Assembly (NCBI GenBank): GCA_038207565.1
Contig: JBBQZQ010000004.1
Location: 1-64,000, forward strand
Reading direction: 5' to 3'
Length of the DNA: 64,000 nucleotides
DNA from: JALZAI01 sp038207565
Lineage (GTDB): Bacteria; Actinomycetota; Actinomycetes; Mycobacteriales; Jatrophihabitantaceae
A program made the translations under genes and the position numbers. The notes beneath the pieces are model-generated. The model did not search any database. It was not told where the DNA came from and saw nothing but the letters and a program-made list of their open reading frames with translations. Positions 26,473 to 35,944 of the stretch are shown here, in pieces (position 1 is the first letter of the stretch; each line of letters begins with the position of its first letter).

Positions 26473-27714
26473 GACGTCGCCCGCCGCGTCGCCGTCCGGC
26501 GCGATGTCGAGATCGTGGCCCATGCGATCGCGCTTGGTCTGCAGGTAGCGCAGGTTCTCGGGATTGGCATGGACCGGCAGCGCCTCGCGACCCGTCACCC
26601 TGAGCCCGTAGCCCTCCAGCCCGGCGCGCTTGGTCGGGTTGTTGCTCAGCAGGCGCATCGAGTGCACGCCCAGATCGACGAGAATCTGCGCACCCGTCCC
26701 GTAGTCGCGGGCATCGGCGGGCAGGCCGAGTTCGAGGTTGGCGTCCAGCGTGTCCGACCCGGAATCCTGCAGCTGATAGGCCTGCAGCTTGTGCAGCAGT
26801 CCTATGCCGCGACCCTCGTGTCCGCGGATGTAGAGCACGATCCCCCGGCCCTCACGCGCTACCGCGGCCAGCGCGGCGTCCAGCTGCGGGCCGCAGTCGC
26901 AACGCAGTGAGCCGAACACGTCGCCGGTCAGGCATTCGGAGTGCACCCGCACCAACACGTCCTGCCCGTCGCCGACCTCACCGAAGACGAAAGCGACGTG
27001 CTCGCGCCCGTCGTAGCTCGAGGAGTACCCGACCGCCGTGAATTCGCCGTAGCGCAGCGGCACCCGCGCCGAGGCGACCCGCTCGACCAGCTTCTCGAAG
27101 CGGCGGCGGTAGGCGATCAGGTCGGCGATCGAGATCAGCGCCAGGTCGTGCTCGTCAGCGAACACCCGCAGCTCGTCCGAGCGCGCCATGCCGGCCGGGT
27201 CCTTCTCGCTGACCACCTCGCACAGGACGCCCGCCGGGTGCAGACCGGCCAGGACGGCAAGATCGACCGCTGCCTCGGTGTGGCCCGGCCTGCGCAGCAC
27301 CCCCCCGTCCTTGGCCCGCAGCGGGACGACGTGGCCGGGTCTGGAGAAATCCGCGGCCGTCGAGGCCGGATCGGCCAGCAGCGCGATGGTGTGGGCGCGG
27401 TCGGCGGCCGAGATGCCGGTGGTCACCCCTTCACGCGCGTCGACGGTCACCGAGTACGCGGTGCCCCGGCGATCCTGGTTCACGCGGAACATCGGCGGCA
27501 GGTCGAGGCGGTCGGCCTCGTGCTCGGTGATCGGGACACAGATGTAGCCGGAGGTGTAGCGCACCATGAACGCGATGAGCTCGGGCGTGGCGAGTTCGGC
27601 AGCGAAGATCAGGTCGCCCTCGTTCTCCCGGTCCTCGTCGTCGATGACCACGACCGCGCGCCCGGACTTGATGTCGGTGATCGCCCGCTCGATGGTGTCC
27701 AGTCGTAAGGTCAT
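26470..27714 (-). CDS. ribBA: bifunctional 3,4-DHBP synthase / GTP cyclohydrolase II
   Basis: Supplies both precursors of lumazine. 414 aa. N-terminal DHBP synthase domain (about 1-205) with DDEDRENEGDLIFAAE and FSRPGHVVPLRAKDGGVLRR; C-terminal GTP cyclohydrolase II (about 206-400) with the zinc cysteines in SECLTGDVFGSLRCDCG and with GHEGRGIGLLHKLQAYQLQD. Both halves look active. Overlaps ribE before it by four bases and leads through the repeat into ribH. Confidence 0.97.
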   Translation of the reverse strand: MTLRLDTIERAITDIKSGRAVVVIDDEDRENEGDLIFAAELATPELIAFMVRYTSGYICVPITEHEADRLDLPPMFRVNQDRRGTAYSVTVDAREGVTTGISAADRAHTIALLADPASTAADFSRPGHVVPLRAKDGGVLRRPGHTEAAVDLAVLAGLHPAGVLCEVVSEKDPAGMARSDELRVFADEHDLALISIADLIAYRRRFEKLVERVASARVPLRYGEFTAVGYSSSYDGREHVAFVFGEVGDGQDVLVRVHSECLTGDVFGSLRCDCGPQLDAALAAVAREGRGIVLYIRGHEGRGIGLLHKLQAYQLQDSGSDTLDANLELGLPADARDYGTGAQILVDLGVHSMRLLSNNPTKRAGLEGYGLRVTGREALPVHANPENLRYLQTKRDRMGHDLDIAPDGDAAGDV

Positions 27715-28313
27715 GCGCTCGTCCTCATCAACCGCTCGACGTACTTCGCGAGCACGTCGACCTCCAGGTTCACTTCGTCACCGGGCGCCTTCGTGCCCAG
27801 CGTCGTCGCGCGCAGGGTCTCGGGGATCAGGCCGACCTCGAACCAGTCCGGTCCGACGGCGGAGACGGTGAGCGACACCCCGTCCACGGCGATCGAGCCC
27901 TTCTCGGCGACGTAGCGGGCGAGTTCGGCCGGCAGGCCGAAGCGCACCGTCTCCCACGCGTCGCCCGGCGTGCGCGACAGGACAACGCCGGAGCCGTCGA
28001 CGTGCCCCTGGACGATGTGACCGTCCAGCCGGCCGTCGACCCGCGCGGCGCGTTCCAGGTTCACTGCCGACCCCGCATGCAGGTCGCCGAGCACCGAGCG
28101 GGTGAGCGTCTCCCCCATCACGTCGAAGTCGATCCGGGTCGGCGCGGCGTCTCGCCAGCCGACGACGGTGAGGCACACGCCGTTCACGGCGATGGACGCG
28201 CCGTGGGTCAGATCCGCTGCGATTGCGGACGCGGCCAGGGTGAGCACGGCGCAGTCGCCCCGCGATTCGAGGGCGACGACCTCGCCGATTTCCTCGATGA
28301 TCCCGGTGAACAC
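27711..28313 (-). CDS. ribE: riboflavin synthase alpha chain
   Basis: Dismutates two lumazines into riboflavin. 200 aa, two homologous lumazine-binding barrels (about 1-97 and 98-195), each with its GVCLTV / GVSLTV-type motif. N-terminus MFTGIIEEIGEV is standard; the GTG start at 28313 follows the ribD stop by two bases. Confidence 0.97.
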   Translation of the reverse strand: MFTGIIEEIGEVVALESRGDCAVLTLAASAIAADLTHGASIAVNGVCLTVVGWRDAAPTRIDFDVMGETLTRSVLGDLHAGSAVNLERAARVDGRLDGHIVQGHVDGSGVVLSRTPGDAWETVRFGLPAELARYVAEKGSIAVDGVSLTVSAVGPDWFEVGLIPETLRATTLGTKAPGDEVNLEVDVLAKYVERLMRTSA

Positions 28314-28315
28314 CG

Positions 28316-29350
28316 CTACTCCCCTTCCGGCCAGATCGGGTGGCCGACGATCTTCACGTCGTCGCCCAGGCGGGCCACGTCGTCGATCCCCAGTGTGACT
28401 GCCTCGGCGAGCGACTCGATGCCGGCCTCGCCCAGCGCGTGCGGTCCGGCACCCAGCAGCTTGGGCCCGAGGTAGGCGATCACCTGGTCGATGCAGTGCG
28501 CCTCCAGGAATGCTCCGGCCAGCGTCGCCCCGCCCTCGAGCAGGACGTGGCGCACACCGCGGTTGAACAGCGCCTTCAGGGCGAAGCGCGGCGCTGCGGT
28601 GTCCAGCACCACCGTCTCGGCGGCGGAGTCGAAGACGCGGGCGTCGCGCGGCACGCGGTGGCGTCGGTCGATGACCACGCGCAGCGGTTGATGCGCCGCG
28701 AGCGCCTCGCTGTCGCGGACGGTGAGATGGGGGTCGTCGGCCAGGACGGTGCCGCTGCCGACCACGATCGCGTCCACGCAGCCGCGCATCAGGTGCACGT
28801 CGGCCCGCGAGGCAGCCGAGGAGATCCATCGCGAGCTGAGATCCGCGGCGGCGACCCGTCCGTCGAGCGTTGCCGCGTACTTCCAGGTCACGAAGGGACG
28901 GCCGGTGCGCACCCCGTGCAGCCAGGGACGCAGTGCCGCTGCAGCGGCGGCGGCCGCCTCGACACCCGCGACCACGCTCACCCCCGCCTCGCGCAGTTCG
29001 TCAGCGCCCCCGGCTGCCGCGGGGTTGGGGTCGTCGACGGCGTACAGGACGCGCGTGATTCCCGCCTCGAGCAGCGCCTGGGTGCACGGGCCGGTGCGCC
29101 CGGTGTGCGTGCAGGGTTCGAGGGTGATCACCGCGGTGCCGCCGCGGGCCAGGTCGCCCGCAACACGCAGCGCGGCGACCTCGGCGTGCGGGCCACCGGC
29201 GGGCGCGGTGGCGCCCTCACCGGCCAGCACGTCGTCGGGGGTCAGTATGACGGCTCCGACCGGCGGGTTGGGGCTCGTCCGCCCGCGCACCGTCTCGGCC
29301 AGCAGGAGGGCGCGGTGCATCGCCGCCTGTTCGGCTTCGCTGATCTGCAC
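28316..29350 (-). CDS. ribD: bifunctional pyrimidine deaminase/reductase RibD
   Basis: Deaminates and then reduces the pyrimidine intermediate of riboflavin synthesis. 344 aa. N-terminal deaminase (about 1-150): SPNPPVGAVI, GPHAEVAAL and EPCTHTGRTGPCTQAL give the zinc His/Cys/Cys and the catalytic Glu. C-terminal reductase (about 155-344): TWKYAATLDGRVA, DAIVVGSGTVLADDPHLTVR, VLLEGGATLAGAFL. First gene of ribD-ribE-ribBA-ribH; no FMN riboswitch was recognised before it. Confidence 0.96.
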   Translation of the reverse strand: MQISEAEQAAMHRALLLAETVRGRTSPNPPVGAVILTPDDVLAGEGATAPAGGPHAEVAALRVAGDLARGGTAVITLEPCTHTGRTGPCTQALLEAGITRVLYAVDDPNPAAAGGADELREAGVSVVAGVEAAAAAAAALRPWLHGVRTGRPFVTWKYAATLDGRVAAADLSSRWISSAASRADVHLMRGCVDAIVVGSGTVLADDPHLTVRDSEALAAHQPLRVVIDRRHRVPRDARVFDSAAETVVLDTAAPRFALKALFNRGVRHVLLEGGATLAGAFLEAHCIDQVIAYLGPKLLGAGPHALGEAGIESLAEAVTLGIDDVARLGDDVKIVGHPIWPEGE

Positions 29351-29367
29351 GGTGCGTCCCTACGCGG

Positions 29368-30054
29368 TCACGACTGGTACATCGCTTCGCGGGCTCTAAC
29401 GCGCAGCGCGGCCACGGCCTTCCCGGGGTCGTCAGCGCCGTACACCGACGAGCCCGCAACGAACACGTCCGCGCCCGCCTCGGCAGCGGCGACGATCGTG
29501 TCCTCGTCGATCCCGCCGTCGACCTCGACGAATAGGCGCAGGTGACCCGCGCGGACCTGTTCGCGCGCCAGCCGCACCTTCGGCAGCACCTCCGCCATGA
29601 ACTTCTGGCCGCCGAAGCCCGGCTCGACGGTCATCACCAGCAGGGTGTCGAATTCGCGCAGCAGCTCCAGGTACGGCTCGAGCGGCGTTCCCGGCTTGAC
29701 CGACAGGCCGGCCAGCGCACCGGCCGCGCGGATCGCGCGGGCCGTCTGCACGGCGTCGCGCGCCGCCTCGACGTGGAAGCTCACGTTGGCCGCCCCGGCC
29801 TCGGCGTACTCCGGTGCCCAGCGATCCGGGTCGTCGATCATGAGATGGCAGTCGAGCGGGATGTCGGTCGCCTTGCGCAGGCTCTGCACTACGGGCAGTC
29901 CGAGGGTGAGGTTGGGGACGAAATGGGCGTCCATCACGTCGATGTGCAACCAGTCGGCGGAACCGACCGCGTCGGCCTCGTCCGCGAGGTGCGCGAAGTC
30001 CGCGGACAGGATGCTGGGAGCGATCATCGGTTCGGCCGCCCCCGCTCGTCCCAC
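29368..30054 (-). CDS. rpe: ribulose-phosphate 3-epimerase
   Basis: Interconverts ribulose 5-phosphate and xylulose 5-phosphate; links pentose metabolism (also the xylB product) to the rest of metabolism. 228 aa from GTG 30054, or 219 from ATG 30027. TIM barrel with IAPSILSADFAHL, HIDVMDAHFVPNLTLG, VMTVEPGFGGQKF and VEVDGGIDEDT, carrying the metal and catalytic residues. Between rsmB and ribD as in many actinobacteria. Confidence 0.96.
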   Translation of the reverse strand: MGRAGAAEPMIAPSILSADFAHLADEADAVGSADWLHIDVMDAHFVPNLTLGLPVVQSLRKATDIPLDCHLMIDDPDRWAPEYAEAGAANVSFHVEAARDAVQTARAIRAAGALAGLSVKPGTPLEPYLELLREFDTLLVMTVEPGFGGQKFMAEVLPKVRLAREQVRAGHLRLFVEVDGGIDEDTIVAAAEAGADVFVAGSSVYGADDPGKAVAALRVRAREAMYQS

Positions 30055-30063
30055 GCCCGGAGT

Positions 30064-31380
30064 CTATGTGCGCCCGATCAGGGCAAGGAACATCGCGTCG
30101 GTGCCGTGCCGGTGCGGCCAGAGCTGCACGGCCGGGCCGTCGCCGAGCGAGTCGACACCGGGGAAGCGCGGGCGCGCATCGATCAGATCGCGGCCGGCGA
30201 CGACACCGGTCGTCTCGGCAGGATGCGGGGAGCAGGTGACATAGGCCACCACTCCGCCGGGACGGACCAGGCGCAGTGCCGCGTCCAGCAGCGATCGTTG
30301 CAGCTCGACCAGTTGTGCGACGTCGCTCGCCGCTCGGCGCCAGCGCGACTCGGGACGGCGGCGCAGTGCGCCGAGACCAGTGCACGGCGCATCCAGCAAC
30401 ACCCGGTCGTAGCCACCCGCCACCGGGGCCAGCTCGCGGGCGTCACCGACCAGGACCTCGACGTCCCACGCAGCGGTGACCTGGCGGACCAGCTCGGCGC
30501 GGTGGGGGCGGAGCTCGTTGGCGGTGACCGTGGCGCCGCGGCCCGCTGCCAGGGCCGCGAGGAGGGCGGTCTTGCCGCCCGGTCCGGCGCAGATGTCGAG
30601 CCAGCGTTCGTCGCGTCCCTCGACCTCGGCCGCGGCGAGCGCGAGCGCGCACAGCTGGCTGCCTTCGTCCTGCACCCCGGCATCGTGCGCGCGCACCATC
30701 GGCAGGGCACCGGGGTCGCCGCCGTCCAGGCGCACTGCGTAGGGCGAGTACGGACCGGGCCGGCCGCCGGACTGGCCGATGAGCTCGCCGCGCGTCGCCC
30801 GTCCGGGCCAGGCCACGAGGTGCGTCTGCGGCCGCAGGTCGTCGGCGGCAAGAGCTGCCTCCGTCTCGGCGAGATCGCCGCCGAGGGCGTCGGCGAACGC
30901 GGCCGCGATCCATTCCGGGTGCGCCGTGCGCAGTGCCATCGTGCGCAGCGGCGTGGCGCCCTCGGCCAGGCGCGCCGTCCAGGCGTCCCAGTCGGCAGCG
31001 CCCACCTTGCGCAGCACCGCGTTGACGAATCCAGTCGCCCGGGCGAGCCCGGTCGAGCGCGCCAGCTCGACCGTGGTCGCGACCGCCGCGTGCGCCGGCA
31101 CCCGGGTACGCAGCAATTGGTAGGCACCCAGGCGCAGCAGGTCACGCGCTTCGGGTTGCACGTCGGCGAGTGACCGGGTGACGCAGCGCCCGAGGATCTC
31201 ATCGAGCGTGCCGGCGGCGCGGACGGTGCCGTAGCCGAGTTCGGTCGCCAGCGCGGCGTCGCGCCCGCCCAGGCGCGCGTCGCGGATGAGGCCGGGCAGC
31301 ACGAGATTCGCGTAGGCGCCGTCGGCGTCGACCGCACGCAGCAACCGGTACGCGACGCGCCGGGGTTTGTCGCTCGCCAT
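30064..31380 (-). CDS. rsmB: 16S rRNA m5C967 methyltransferase
   Basis: SAM-dependent RNA cytosine-5 methyltransferase. 438 aa. N-terminal NusB-like RNA-binding domain (about 5-135) and a C-terminal Rossmann domain with DICAGPGGKTALLAALAAG (SAM site), DAPCTGLGALRRRPE and VTCSPHPAETTGVV; the two cysteines of these last motifs are the release and catalytic residues. ATG 31380. Two bases after fmt ends, so probably in the def-fmt-rsmB-rpe operon. Confidence 0.95.
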   Translation of the reverse strand: MASDKPRRVAYRLLRAVDADGAYANLVLPGLIRDARLGGRDAALATELGYGTVRAAGTLDEILGRCVTRSLADVQPEARDLLRLGAYQLLRTRVPAHAAVATTVELARSTGLARATGFVNAVLRKVGAADWDAWTARLAEGATPLRTMALRTAHPEWIAAAFADALGGDLAETEAALAADDLRPQTHLVAWPGRATRGELIGQSGGRPGPYSPYAVRLDGGDPGALPMVRAHDAGVQDEGSQLCALALAAAEVEGRDERWLDICAGPGGKTALLAALAAGRGATVTANELRPHRAELVRQVTAAWDVEVLVGDARELAPVAGGYDRVLLDAPCTGLGALRRRPESRWRRAASDVAQLVELQRSLLDAALRLVRPGGVVAYVTCSPHPAETTGVVAGRDLIDARPRFPGVDSLGDGPAVQLWPHRHGTDAMFLALIGRT

Positions 31381-31382
31381 GC

Positions 31383-32309
31383 TCAGCCGAGCCGCTCGCC
31401 CGTGACCGGACGCGCGCCGCGTGCCCAGTCTGCCGCGGGCATGGGTCGCCTGCCGGGAGGCTGCACCGTCCCCAGTTCGATCTCCGACGTGGCTGTTCCG
31501 ACCGCGACGGCCGAACGCTCGACCCGTAGCTGTCCCGGCGCGAGGTCGTTGGCGCCGCGGACGCGCACCGGGCCTAGCTTGACGCGTTCCCCGCGGAAGG
31601 TCGTCCAGGCGCCCGGCGCAGGGGTGCACGCGCGCACCAGGCGGTCGACGTGTCGCGCAGGTGAGGCCCAATCGACACCCGCGTCGGCGCCGGTGATCTT
31701 GCGGGCCACCGACCCACCGTGCACGGACTGCGGGCGGGCGACCAGGCTGCCGTCGGCGATGCCGTCCATCGTCACGGCGAGCAGACCGGCGCCGGACACG
31801 GCGAGCCGTTCCAACAGCTCCCCGGCGGTGTCGGTGGGGCGGATCGCCTCGGTCACAACGCCGAAGACCGGGCCGGTGTCCATCCCTGCCTCGATCCGGA
31901 ACGTGGAGGCCCCGGTGATCTCGTCGCCGTGCAGGATCGCATGCTGCACCGGTGCGGCTCCGCGCCAGGCCGGCAGCAGCGAGAAGTGCAGGTTGACCCA
32001 GCCTTGTGGGGGCACCGCGAGCGCAGCGGACGGCAGCAATGCACCGTAGGCGACGACGGGACAGCACTCGATGCCCAGCTCGGCGAGCTCGGCGAGGAAC
32101 TCAGGTTCGCCCGGCCGGGCAGGGGCGAGCACCGGCAGGCCGGCCTCGGCAGCCAGGGCCGCCACGGGCGAGGATGCCTCGCGGCGCCCTCGTCCCGAGC
32201 GCGCGGCCGGCCGGGTGACGACTGCGACGACATCGTGCTGGGGTGCGTCGAGCAGGGTGCGCAGGGCCGGGACGGCCGCGGCGGGCGTCCCGGCGAAGGC
32301 GAGCCTCAC
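31383..32309 (-). CDS. fmt: methionyl-tRNA formyltransferase
   Basis: Formylates initiator Met-tRNA with 10-formyl-THF. 308 aa. N-terminal domain has VRLAFAGTPAAAVPALR, VNLHFSLLPAWRGAAPVQ (catalytic Asn/His region) and GASTFRIEAGMDTGPV; the C-terminal OB domain follows from about 205. GTG start overlaps the def stop (GTGA). Works in sequence with def, which removes the formyl group later. Confidence 0.96.
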   Translation of the reverse strand: MRLAFAGTPAAAVPALRTLLDAPQHDVVAVVTRPAARSGRGRREASSPVAALAAEAGLPVLAPARPGEPEFLAELAELGIECCPVVAYGALLPSAALAVPPQGWVNLHFSLLPAWRGAAPVQHAILHGDEITGASTFRIEAGMDTGPVFGVVTEAIRPTDTAGELLERLAVSGAGLLAVTMDGIADGSLVARPQSVHGGSVARKITGADAGVDWASPARHVDRLVRACTPAPGAWTTFRGERVKLGPVRVRGANDLAPGQLRVERSAVAVGTATSEIELGTVQPPGRRPMPAADWARGARPVTGERLG

Positions 32310-32839
32310 GCGTGCGGGCTGAGCTTCACGACCGGCGTCATCAAACCGGACCACTCGGCCTCCCGGATCGCCTTCATCGCCGCCTTGCGGGTGAAGCTGT
32401 CGAGGCGGTCGAGGAAGAGCACACCGTCGAGGTGGTCGGTCTCGTGCTGGATGGCCCGCGACAGCTTGGCGGTGCCCACGACCGTGATCGGGTCGCCGTA
32501 CATGTTCTGTCCGTGCGCGACGACGTTGGCCTTGCGTGCGCAGTCGAAACTCAGGCCCGGTATCGACAGGCAGCCCTCCTCGCCCTCCTGCATGTCCTCG
32601 TCGGGGAAGTGCAGGACGGGGTTGACCAGGTGCCCGGACTGCTCGTCGTCGACGTGGTAGGTGAACACCCGCAGGCCGACACCGATCTGGGGGGCTGCGA
32701 GACCGGCCCCCGGAGCGTCGAGCATCGTGTCCTCGAGATCGGACACGAGGTGGTGCAACTGCTTGTCGAACTCGGTCACCACGTCGGCGGGGGTACGCAG
32801 CACGGGATCGCCGAACAGGCGGATGGGCACGACGGTCAC
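32306..32839 (-). CDS. def: peptide deformylase
   Basis: Metal-dependent hydrolase removing N-formyl from nascent proteins. 177 aa. All three PDF motifs: GAGLAAPQIG, EGCLSIPG (metal Cys) and HETDHLDG (metal His and catalytic Glu). GTG start at 32839. The acidic insertion FPDEDMQEGEEG before motif 2 is typical of actinobacterial forms. First gene of the def-fmt-rsmB group. Confidence 0.96.
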   Translation of the reverse strand: MTVVPIRLFGDPVLRTPADVVTEFDKQLHHLVSDLEDTMLDAPGAGLAAPQIGVGLRVFTYHVDDEQSGHLVNPVLHFPDEDMQEGEEGCLSIPGLSFDCARKANVVAHGQNMYGDPITVVGTAKLSRAIQHETDHLDGVLFLDRLDSFTRKAAMKAIREAEWSGLMTPVVKLSPHA

Positions 32840-32957
32840 AGCGAAGAGTCTAGTGACCGCAGCAGCCGGGCTTCAGCTTCGATCGCTTCGCGGCAGTGCC
32901 AACACCGCGCTCCGGTCGAGCATCGTGGTGCGGGTCGTCCTCGACGAACACCTTGCC

Positions 32958-33743
32958 TCAGGACGAGGCTTTCGCGGGCCTGCCGTCCGGTTGCGCCGCG
33001 ATTTCGGCCAGGCGCATCTCGATGAGTTCGAGGTTGCGCTGCACGCCGTCGAGCTGCTGCTCGACGAGGTGCAGGTCGCGGCGGGTGGCCGATTGAGCGT
33101 CCTCCTCGTCGTCGCGGAGCCGGTCGATCATCCAGGTGGCGAAGGACGCGGTGACCGCGCCGACGAGGGCGACTCCGCTGATCATGAGACCGACGCCGAC
33201 GAAGCGTCCCTCGGTCGTTACCGGGAAGCGGTCCCCGTAACCGACGGTGCACATTGTCACCGCGGCCCACCACAGCGCGTCCCCGAAGGAGTTGATGTTG
33301 GCGCCGTCGTGGTGCCGTTCGGCGTCCAACGCAGCGAGCGCGGCGCAGAACACCAGCAGTAGCGCGCTGGACAAGCCGTACAAGAGGATCTTGCCGCGCA
33401 GGGTCGTCGACGCCCGGCGGTTGAGCACGCGCAGCAACATGACGAGCCGCAACACCCGAAGCGGACTCAGGATCGGCAGCGCGATGATCGCGAGGTCGGC
33501 AAGGTGGCGCCACCAGTACTGCCGGTGGTCGTCGGCCAGCACCAACCGGACGAAGTAGTCGATCGCGAACAGCCCCCAGATGCCGTAGGCGACGGTGCGT
33601 AACCCCTCGTGCCAGCTGGCGCCGACGCCGACCCAGAGCACTTCGGCGGCGTAGACAGCCAGAAAGGCGATGGCCAGAACGAACAAGGGCCACTCGGAGA
33701 CTCGCTCCCACGACGCCACGCGCGGCTCGGTGCGCTCGCTCAT
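32958..33743 (-). CDS. voltage-gated-type potassium channel with C-terminal coiled coil
   Basis: 261 aa inner-membrane ion channel. Four N-terminal helices ending in an arginine-rich S4-like segment (PLRVLRLVMLLRVLNRRAS), a pore helix and the potassium filter TVGYGD (about residue 167), then a last helix. The 50-residue tail (DDEEDAQSATRRDLHLVEQQ and on) is a predicted coiled coil, probably for tetramer assembly. No RCK/TrkA domain, so gating by ligand is not evident. Lies between def and priA, an unusual place for such a gene. Confidence 0.88.
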   Translation of the reverse strand: MSERTEPRVASWERVSEWPLFVLAIAFLAVYAAEVLWVGVGASWHEGLRTVAYGIWGLFAIDYFVRLVLADDHRQYWWRHLADLAIIALPILSPLRVLRLVMLLRVLNRRASTTLRGKILLYGLSSALLLVFCAALAALDAERHHDGANINSFGDALWWAAVTMCTVGYGDRFPVTTEGRFVGVGLMISGVALVGAVTASFATWMIDRLRDDEEDAQSATRRDLHLVEQQLDGVQRNLELIEMRLAEIAAQPDGRPAKASS

Positions 33744-33904
33744 GTGGGCCAGTGTGCGGCACAGCCGTTCGGCACGACACCCGTCCGGACGCGCGTCATC
33801 CGGGAGGACGGCGCCCGTTGTGGATCAGCGGCCGGTCGGGATCACATTCTCCTTCGCCGGGGCCGGTTGCGCCGCGCCGAACCGGCCCGGCGGCGGTGCG
33901 GCAC

Positions 33905-35869
33905 TCAGACGAGCTCGGCGGGGTCGAGCACGAGCTTGACGATGTCGGGCGCCTTGCGCGCGGAACGCGCCGCGGCCGCCGTCTTCAGGGCACCGACCAG
34001 CGCCGCACCGTGGCGCCGCGGCACCCGCACGAGCACGCGCTCGGCGTCCCCGCCGACCGCGACCGGCCCGATGACCTCCGCGTCGCCGGGCAGATCGGCG
34101 GCGGCGAGCAGCTCGGCGAGCCCGGGCGGAGCGCCGCTGAGCGCCGCCATCCGGACGCTGGGCGGGAACCCCAGCTCGGTGCGATCGTCGAGTTCGCGCG
34201 CGGCGAACCCGCCCGGGTCCCACCGGATCAGCGCCTGGGCCGCGGGCACCCCGGGATCGGCGCCGAGCACGACCGTCCCGTCCGCCCGGACGAGCGCTGC
34301 CGCGGCCATCCAGCGGCGCAGCGTCTCGACGCTCGCCCGCAGGTCGGCGCGAGACAGCAGGGCCCAGCCGTCGAGCAGCAATGCGGCCCCGTAACCGCCG
34401 TGGGCGACCGGCTCTGCGCCGGGTGTGGCGACGACGAGGTCCGGCGTGCCGGGCACCGAATCGAGCACGCGCTCGCCCCCGCTGGTGCGTACCGCCACGC
34501 CGGGGAAAGCGCGCCCCAATTCCTCGGCGGTGCGGCCTGCGCCCACGACGACGGCACGCATCGCCCGCCCGCCGCAGGCCGGGCAGTGCCAGTTACCGGC
34601 CGCGCGCCCGCACCAGCGACACGTCGGCACCGCCCGGGCCGACGAGGCGGCGAGTGGGCCGTTGCACGTCGCGCAGCGGGCGGGCGTGCGGTCGCGCACG
34701 CAGGCCAGCGTCGGGACGTAGCCACGGCGCGGCACCTGCACCAGCACCGGGTGTCCGGCAGCCAGCGCCTCGCGGGTCGTCCGCCAGGCCAGGCTTGGCA
34801 ATCGCGCGGCGGCCGCGGCCGGGTCGCGTGCCTGCTCGACATCGTCGCCGGCGGCCACGATGCGGGGGGCGGCCGCGCGTACCGCCGCACGGTCGGCCAC
34901 TATCTCGTGCGCCCACCCGGAGCGCAGCAGCAGCTGGGCCTCCGGGGTGCGCGCGTAACCGCCGACCAGCAGCGCCGAACCGATGAGCGACGATCGCAGC
35001 ACGAGAACGTCGCGGGTATGGGCGTAGGGCGCTCGCGGCTCGTCGTGCAGGTCGTCGCCGTCGTCCCAGATTGCCAGCAGGCCCAGATCGGTGACGGGTG
35101 CGTATGCCGCGGCGCGGGTGCCGATCACCGCGCGCACCGACCCGCGCCGCACCGCAAGCCAGCGGCGGTACCGTTCGGCCGGACCCAGATCGGCCGACAG
35201 CGCGATATGCGCGCCGGCGCCGAGACGCGCGGTGAACGCGGCATCCAGGCGAGCCAGATCGCGCGCGTCGGGGACCACCACGATCGCCCCGTAACCGGCG
35301 GCCAGCGAGACGTGCGCGGCCTCGGCGAACCGGTCGGGCCAGGACTCCCCCGGCAGTGCCGACCAGACCGCGCGTGCCGGGCGCCTGGCCGAGAGCGCGG
35401 ACAGGAACGAGGTGCCCGCGCGGTAACGCGAGAAGCCGGTCCTCAGCCCGTTCTCCGGCTGTTGGGCGGGCGGGCTGGATTCCTTCTCCGCCGTGGCGTG
35501 CCGCGACGGGACGCCCAGCCGCACGACATCGACGAAGTTGCCGCCCCAGCGATCGGCCACCGCACGGAAGAGTGCCGTGGTCTCAGCCGTGAGTACCGGC
35601 TCGGCACCGACGGATCGTTCCAGGTAGGCCAGCGAGCCCTGATGCTCGGACGTGGCGCGGCGCTCGAGCACGTAGGCATCGACCAGGCGCCCGGCGAACC
35701 GCACCCGCACGCGCGATCCGGCGCTGACCTCGGCGTGCAGCGTATTCGGGACGAGGTAGTCGAAGGGCCGGTCCAGATGGGGCAGCGGCACGTCCACCAT
35801 GAGTCGGGCGACCGGATCGGACTCGGCCGGTCGCCGTCCCGCGGGGGGCACGGCGCGTCGACTGGTCAC
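33905..35869 (-). CDS. priA: primosomal protein N' (PriA), ATPase-degenerate
   Basis: Replication-restart protein; about 654 aa (GTG 35869; GTG 35890 is an alternative). The N-terminal DNA-binding part (LPHLDRPFDYLVP) and the zinc-binding cysteines (CATCNGPL, CRWCG, CPACGG) are kept. The helicase motor is not: where PriA has a Walker A GxGKT loop this protein reads SALSARRPARAVWSAL, and the DEEH box is replaced by IWDDGDDLHDEP. Such degenerate PriA is known in actinobacteria; it probably loads partners without unwinding DNA. Confidence 0.9.
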   Translation of the reverse strand: MTSRRAVPPAGRRPAESDPVARLMVDVPLPHLDRPFDYLVPNTLHAEVSAGSRVRVRFAGRLVDAYVLERRATSEHQGSLAYLERSVGAEPVLTAETTALFRAVADRWGGNFVDVVRLGVPSRHATAEKESSPPAQQPENGLRTGFSRYRAGTSFLSALSARRPARAVWSALPGESWPDRFAEAAHVSLAAGYGAIVVVPDARDLARLDAAFTARLGAGAHIALSADLGPAERYRRWLAVRRGSVRAVIGTRAAAYAPVTDLGLLAIWDDGDDLHDEPRAPYAHTRDVLVLRSSLIGSALLVGGYARTPEAQLLLRSGWAHEIVADRAAVRAAAPRIVAAGDDVEQARDPAAAAARLPSLAWRTTREALAAGHPVLVQVPRRGYVPTLACVRDRTPARCATCNGPLAASSARAVPTCRWCGRAAGNWHCPACGGRAMRAVVVGAGRTAEELGRAFPGVAVRTSGGERVLDSVPGTPDLVVATPGAEPVAHGGYGAALLLDGWALLSRADLRASVETLRRWMAAAALVRADGTVVLGADPGVPAAQALIRWDPGGFAARELDDRTELGFPPSVRMAALSGAPPGLAELLAAADLPGDAEVIGPVAVGGDAERVLVRVPRRHGAALVGALKTAAAARSARKAPDIVKLVLDPAELV

Positions 35870-35944
35870 GCCCGAAGTCCTACCAGCCACGCCCGACGTT
35901 TTCCTCGGCAGCGCCGCACCGCTCCCACCGCGCGCGGCGGGCGA

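Noticed and set aside
26473..29367. FMN riboswitch in the rib operon
   Set aside because: No gap of sufficient length exists before ribD (17 bases to rpe) or inside the operon, and the conserved RFN core was not seen.
32836..32950. Small minus-strand frame ending ARCWHCREAIEAEARLLRSL, whose stop overlaps the def start
   Set aside because: The TGA/GTG overlap and CxxC are suggestive, but codon usage is not typical of the neighbourhood, no clear start or ribosome site exists, and I recognise no family.
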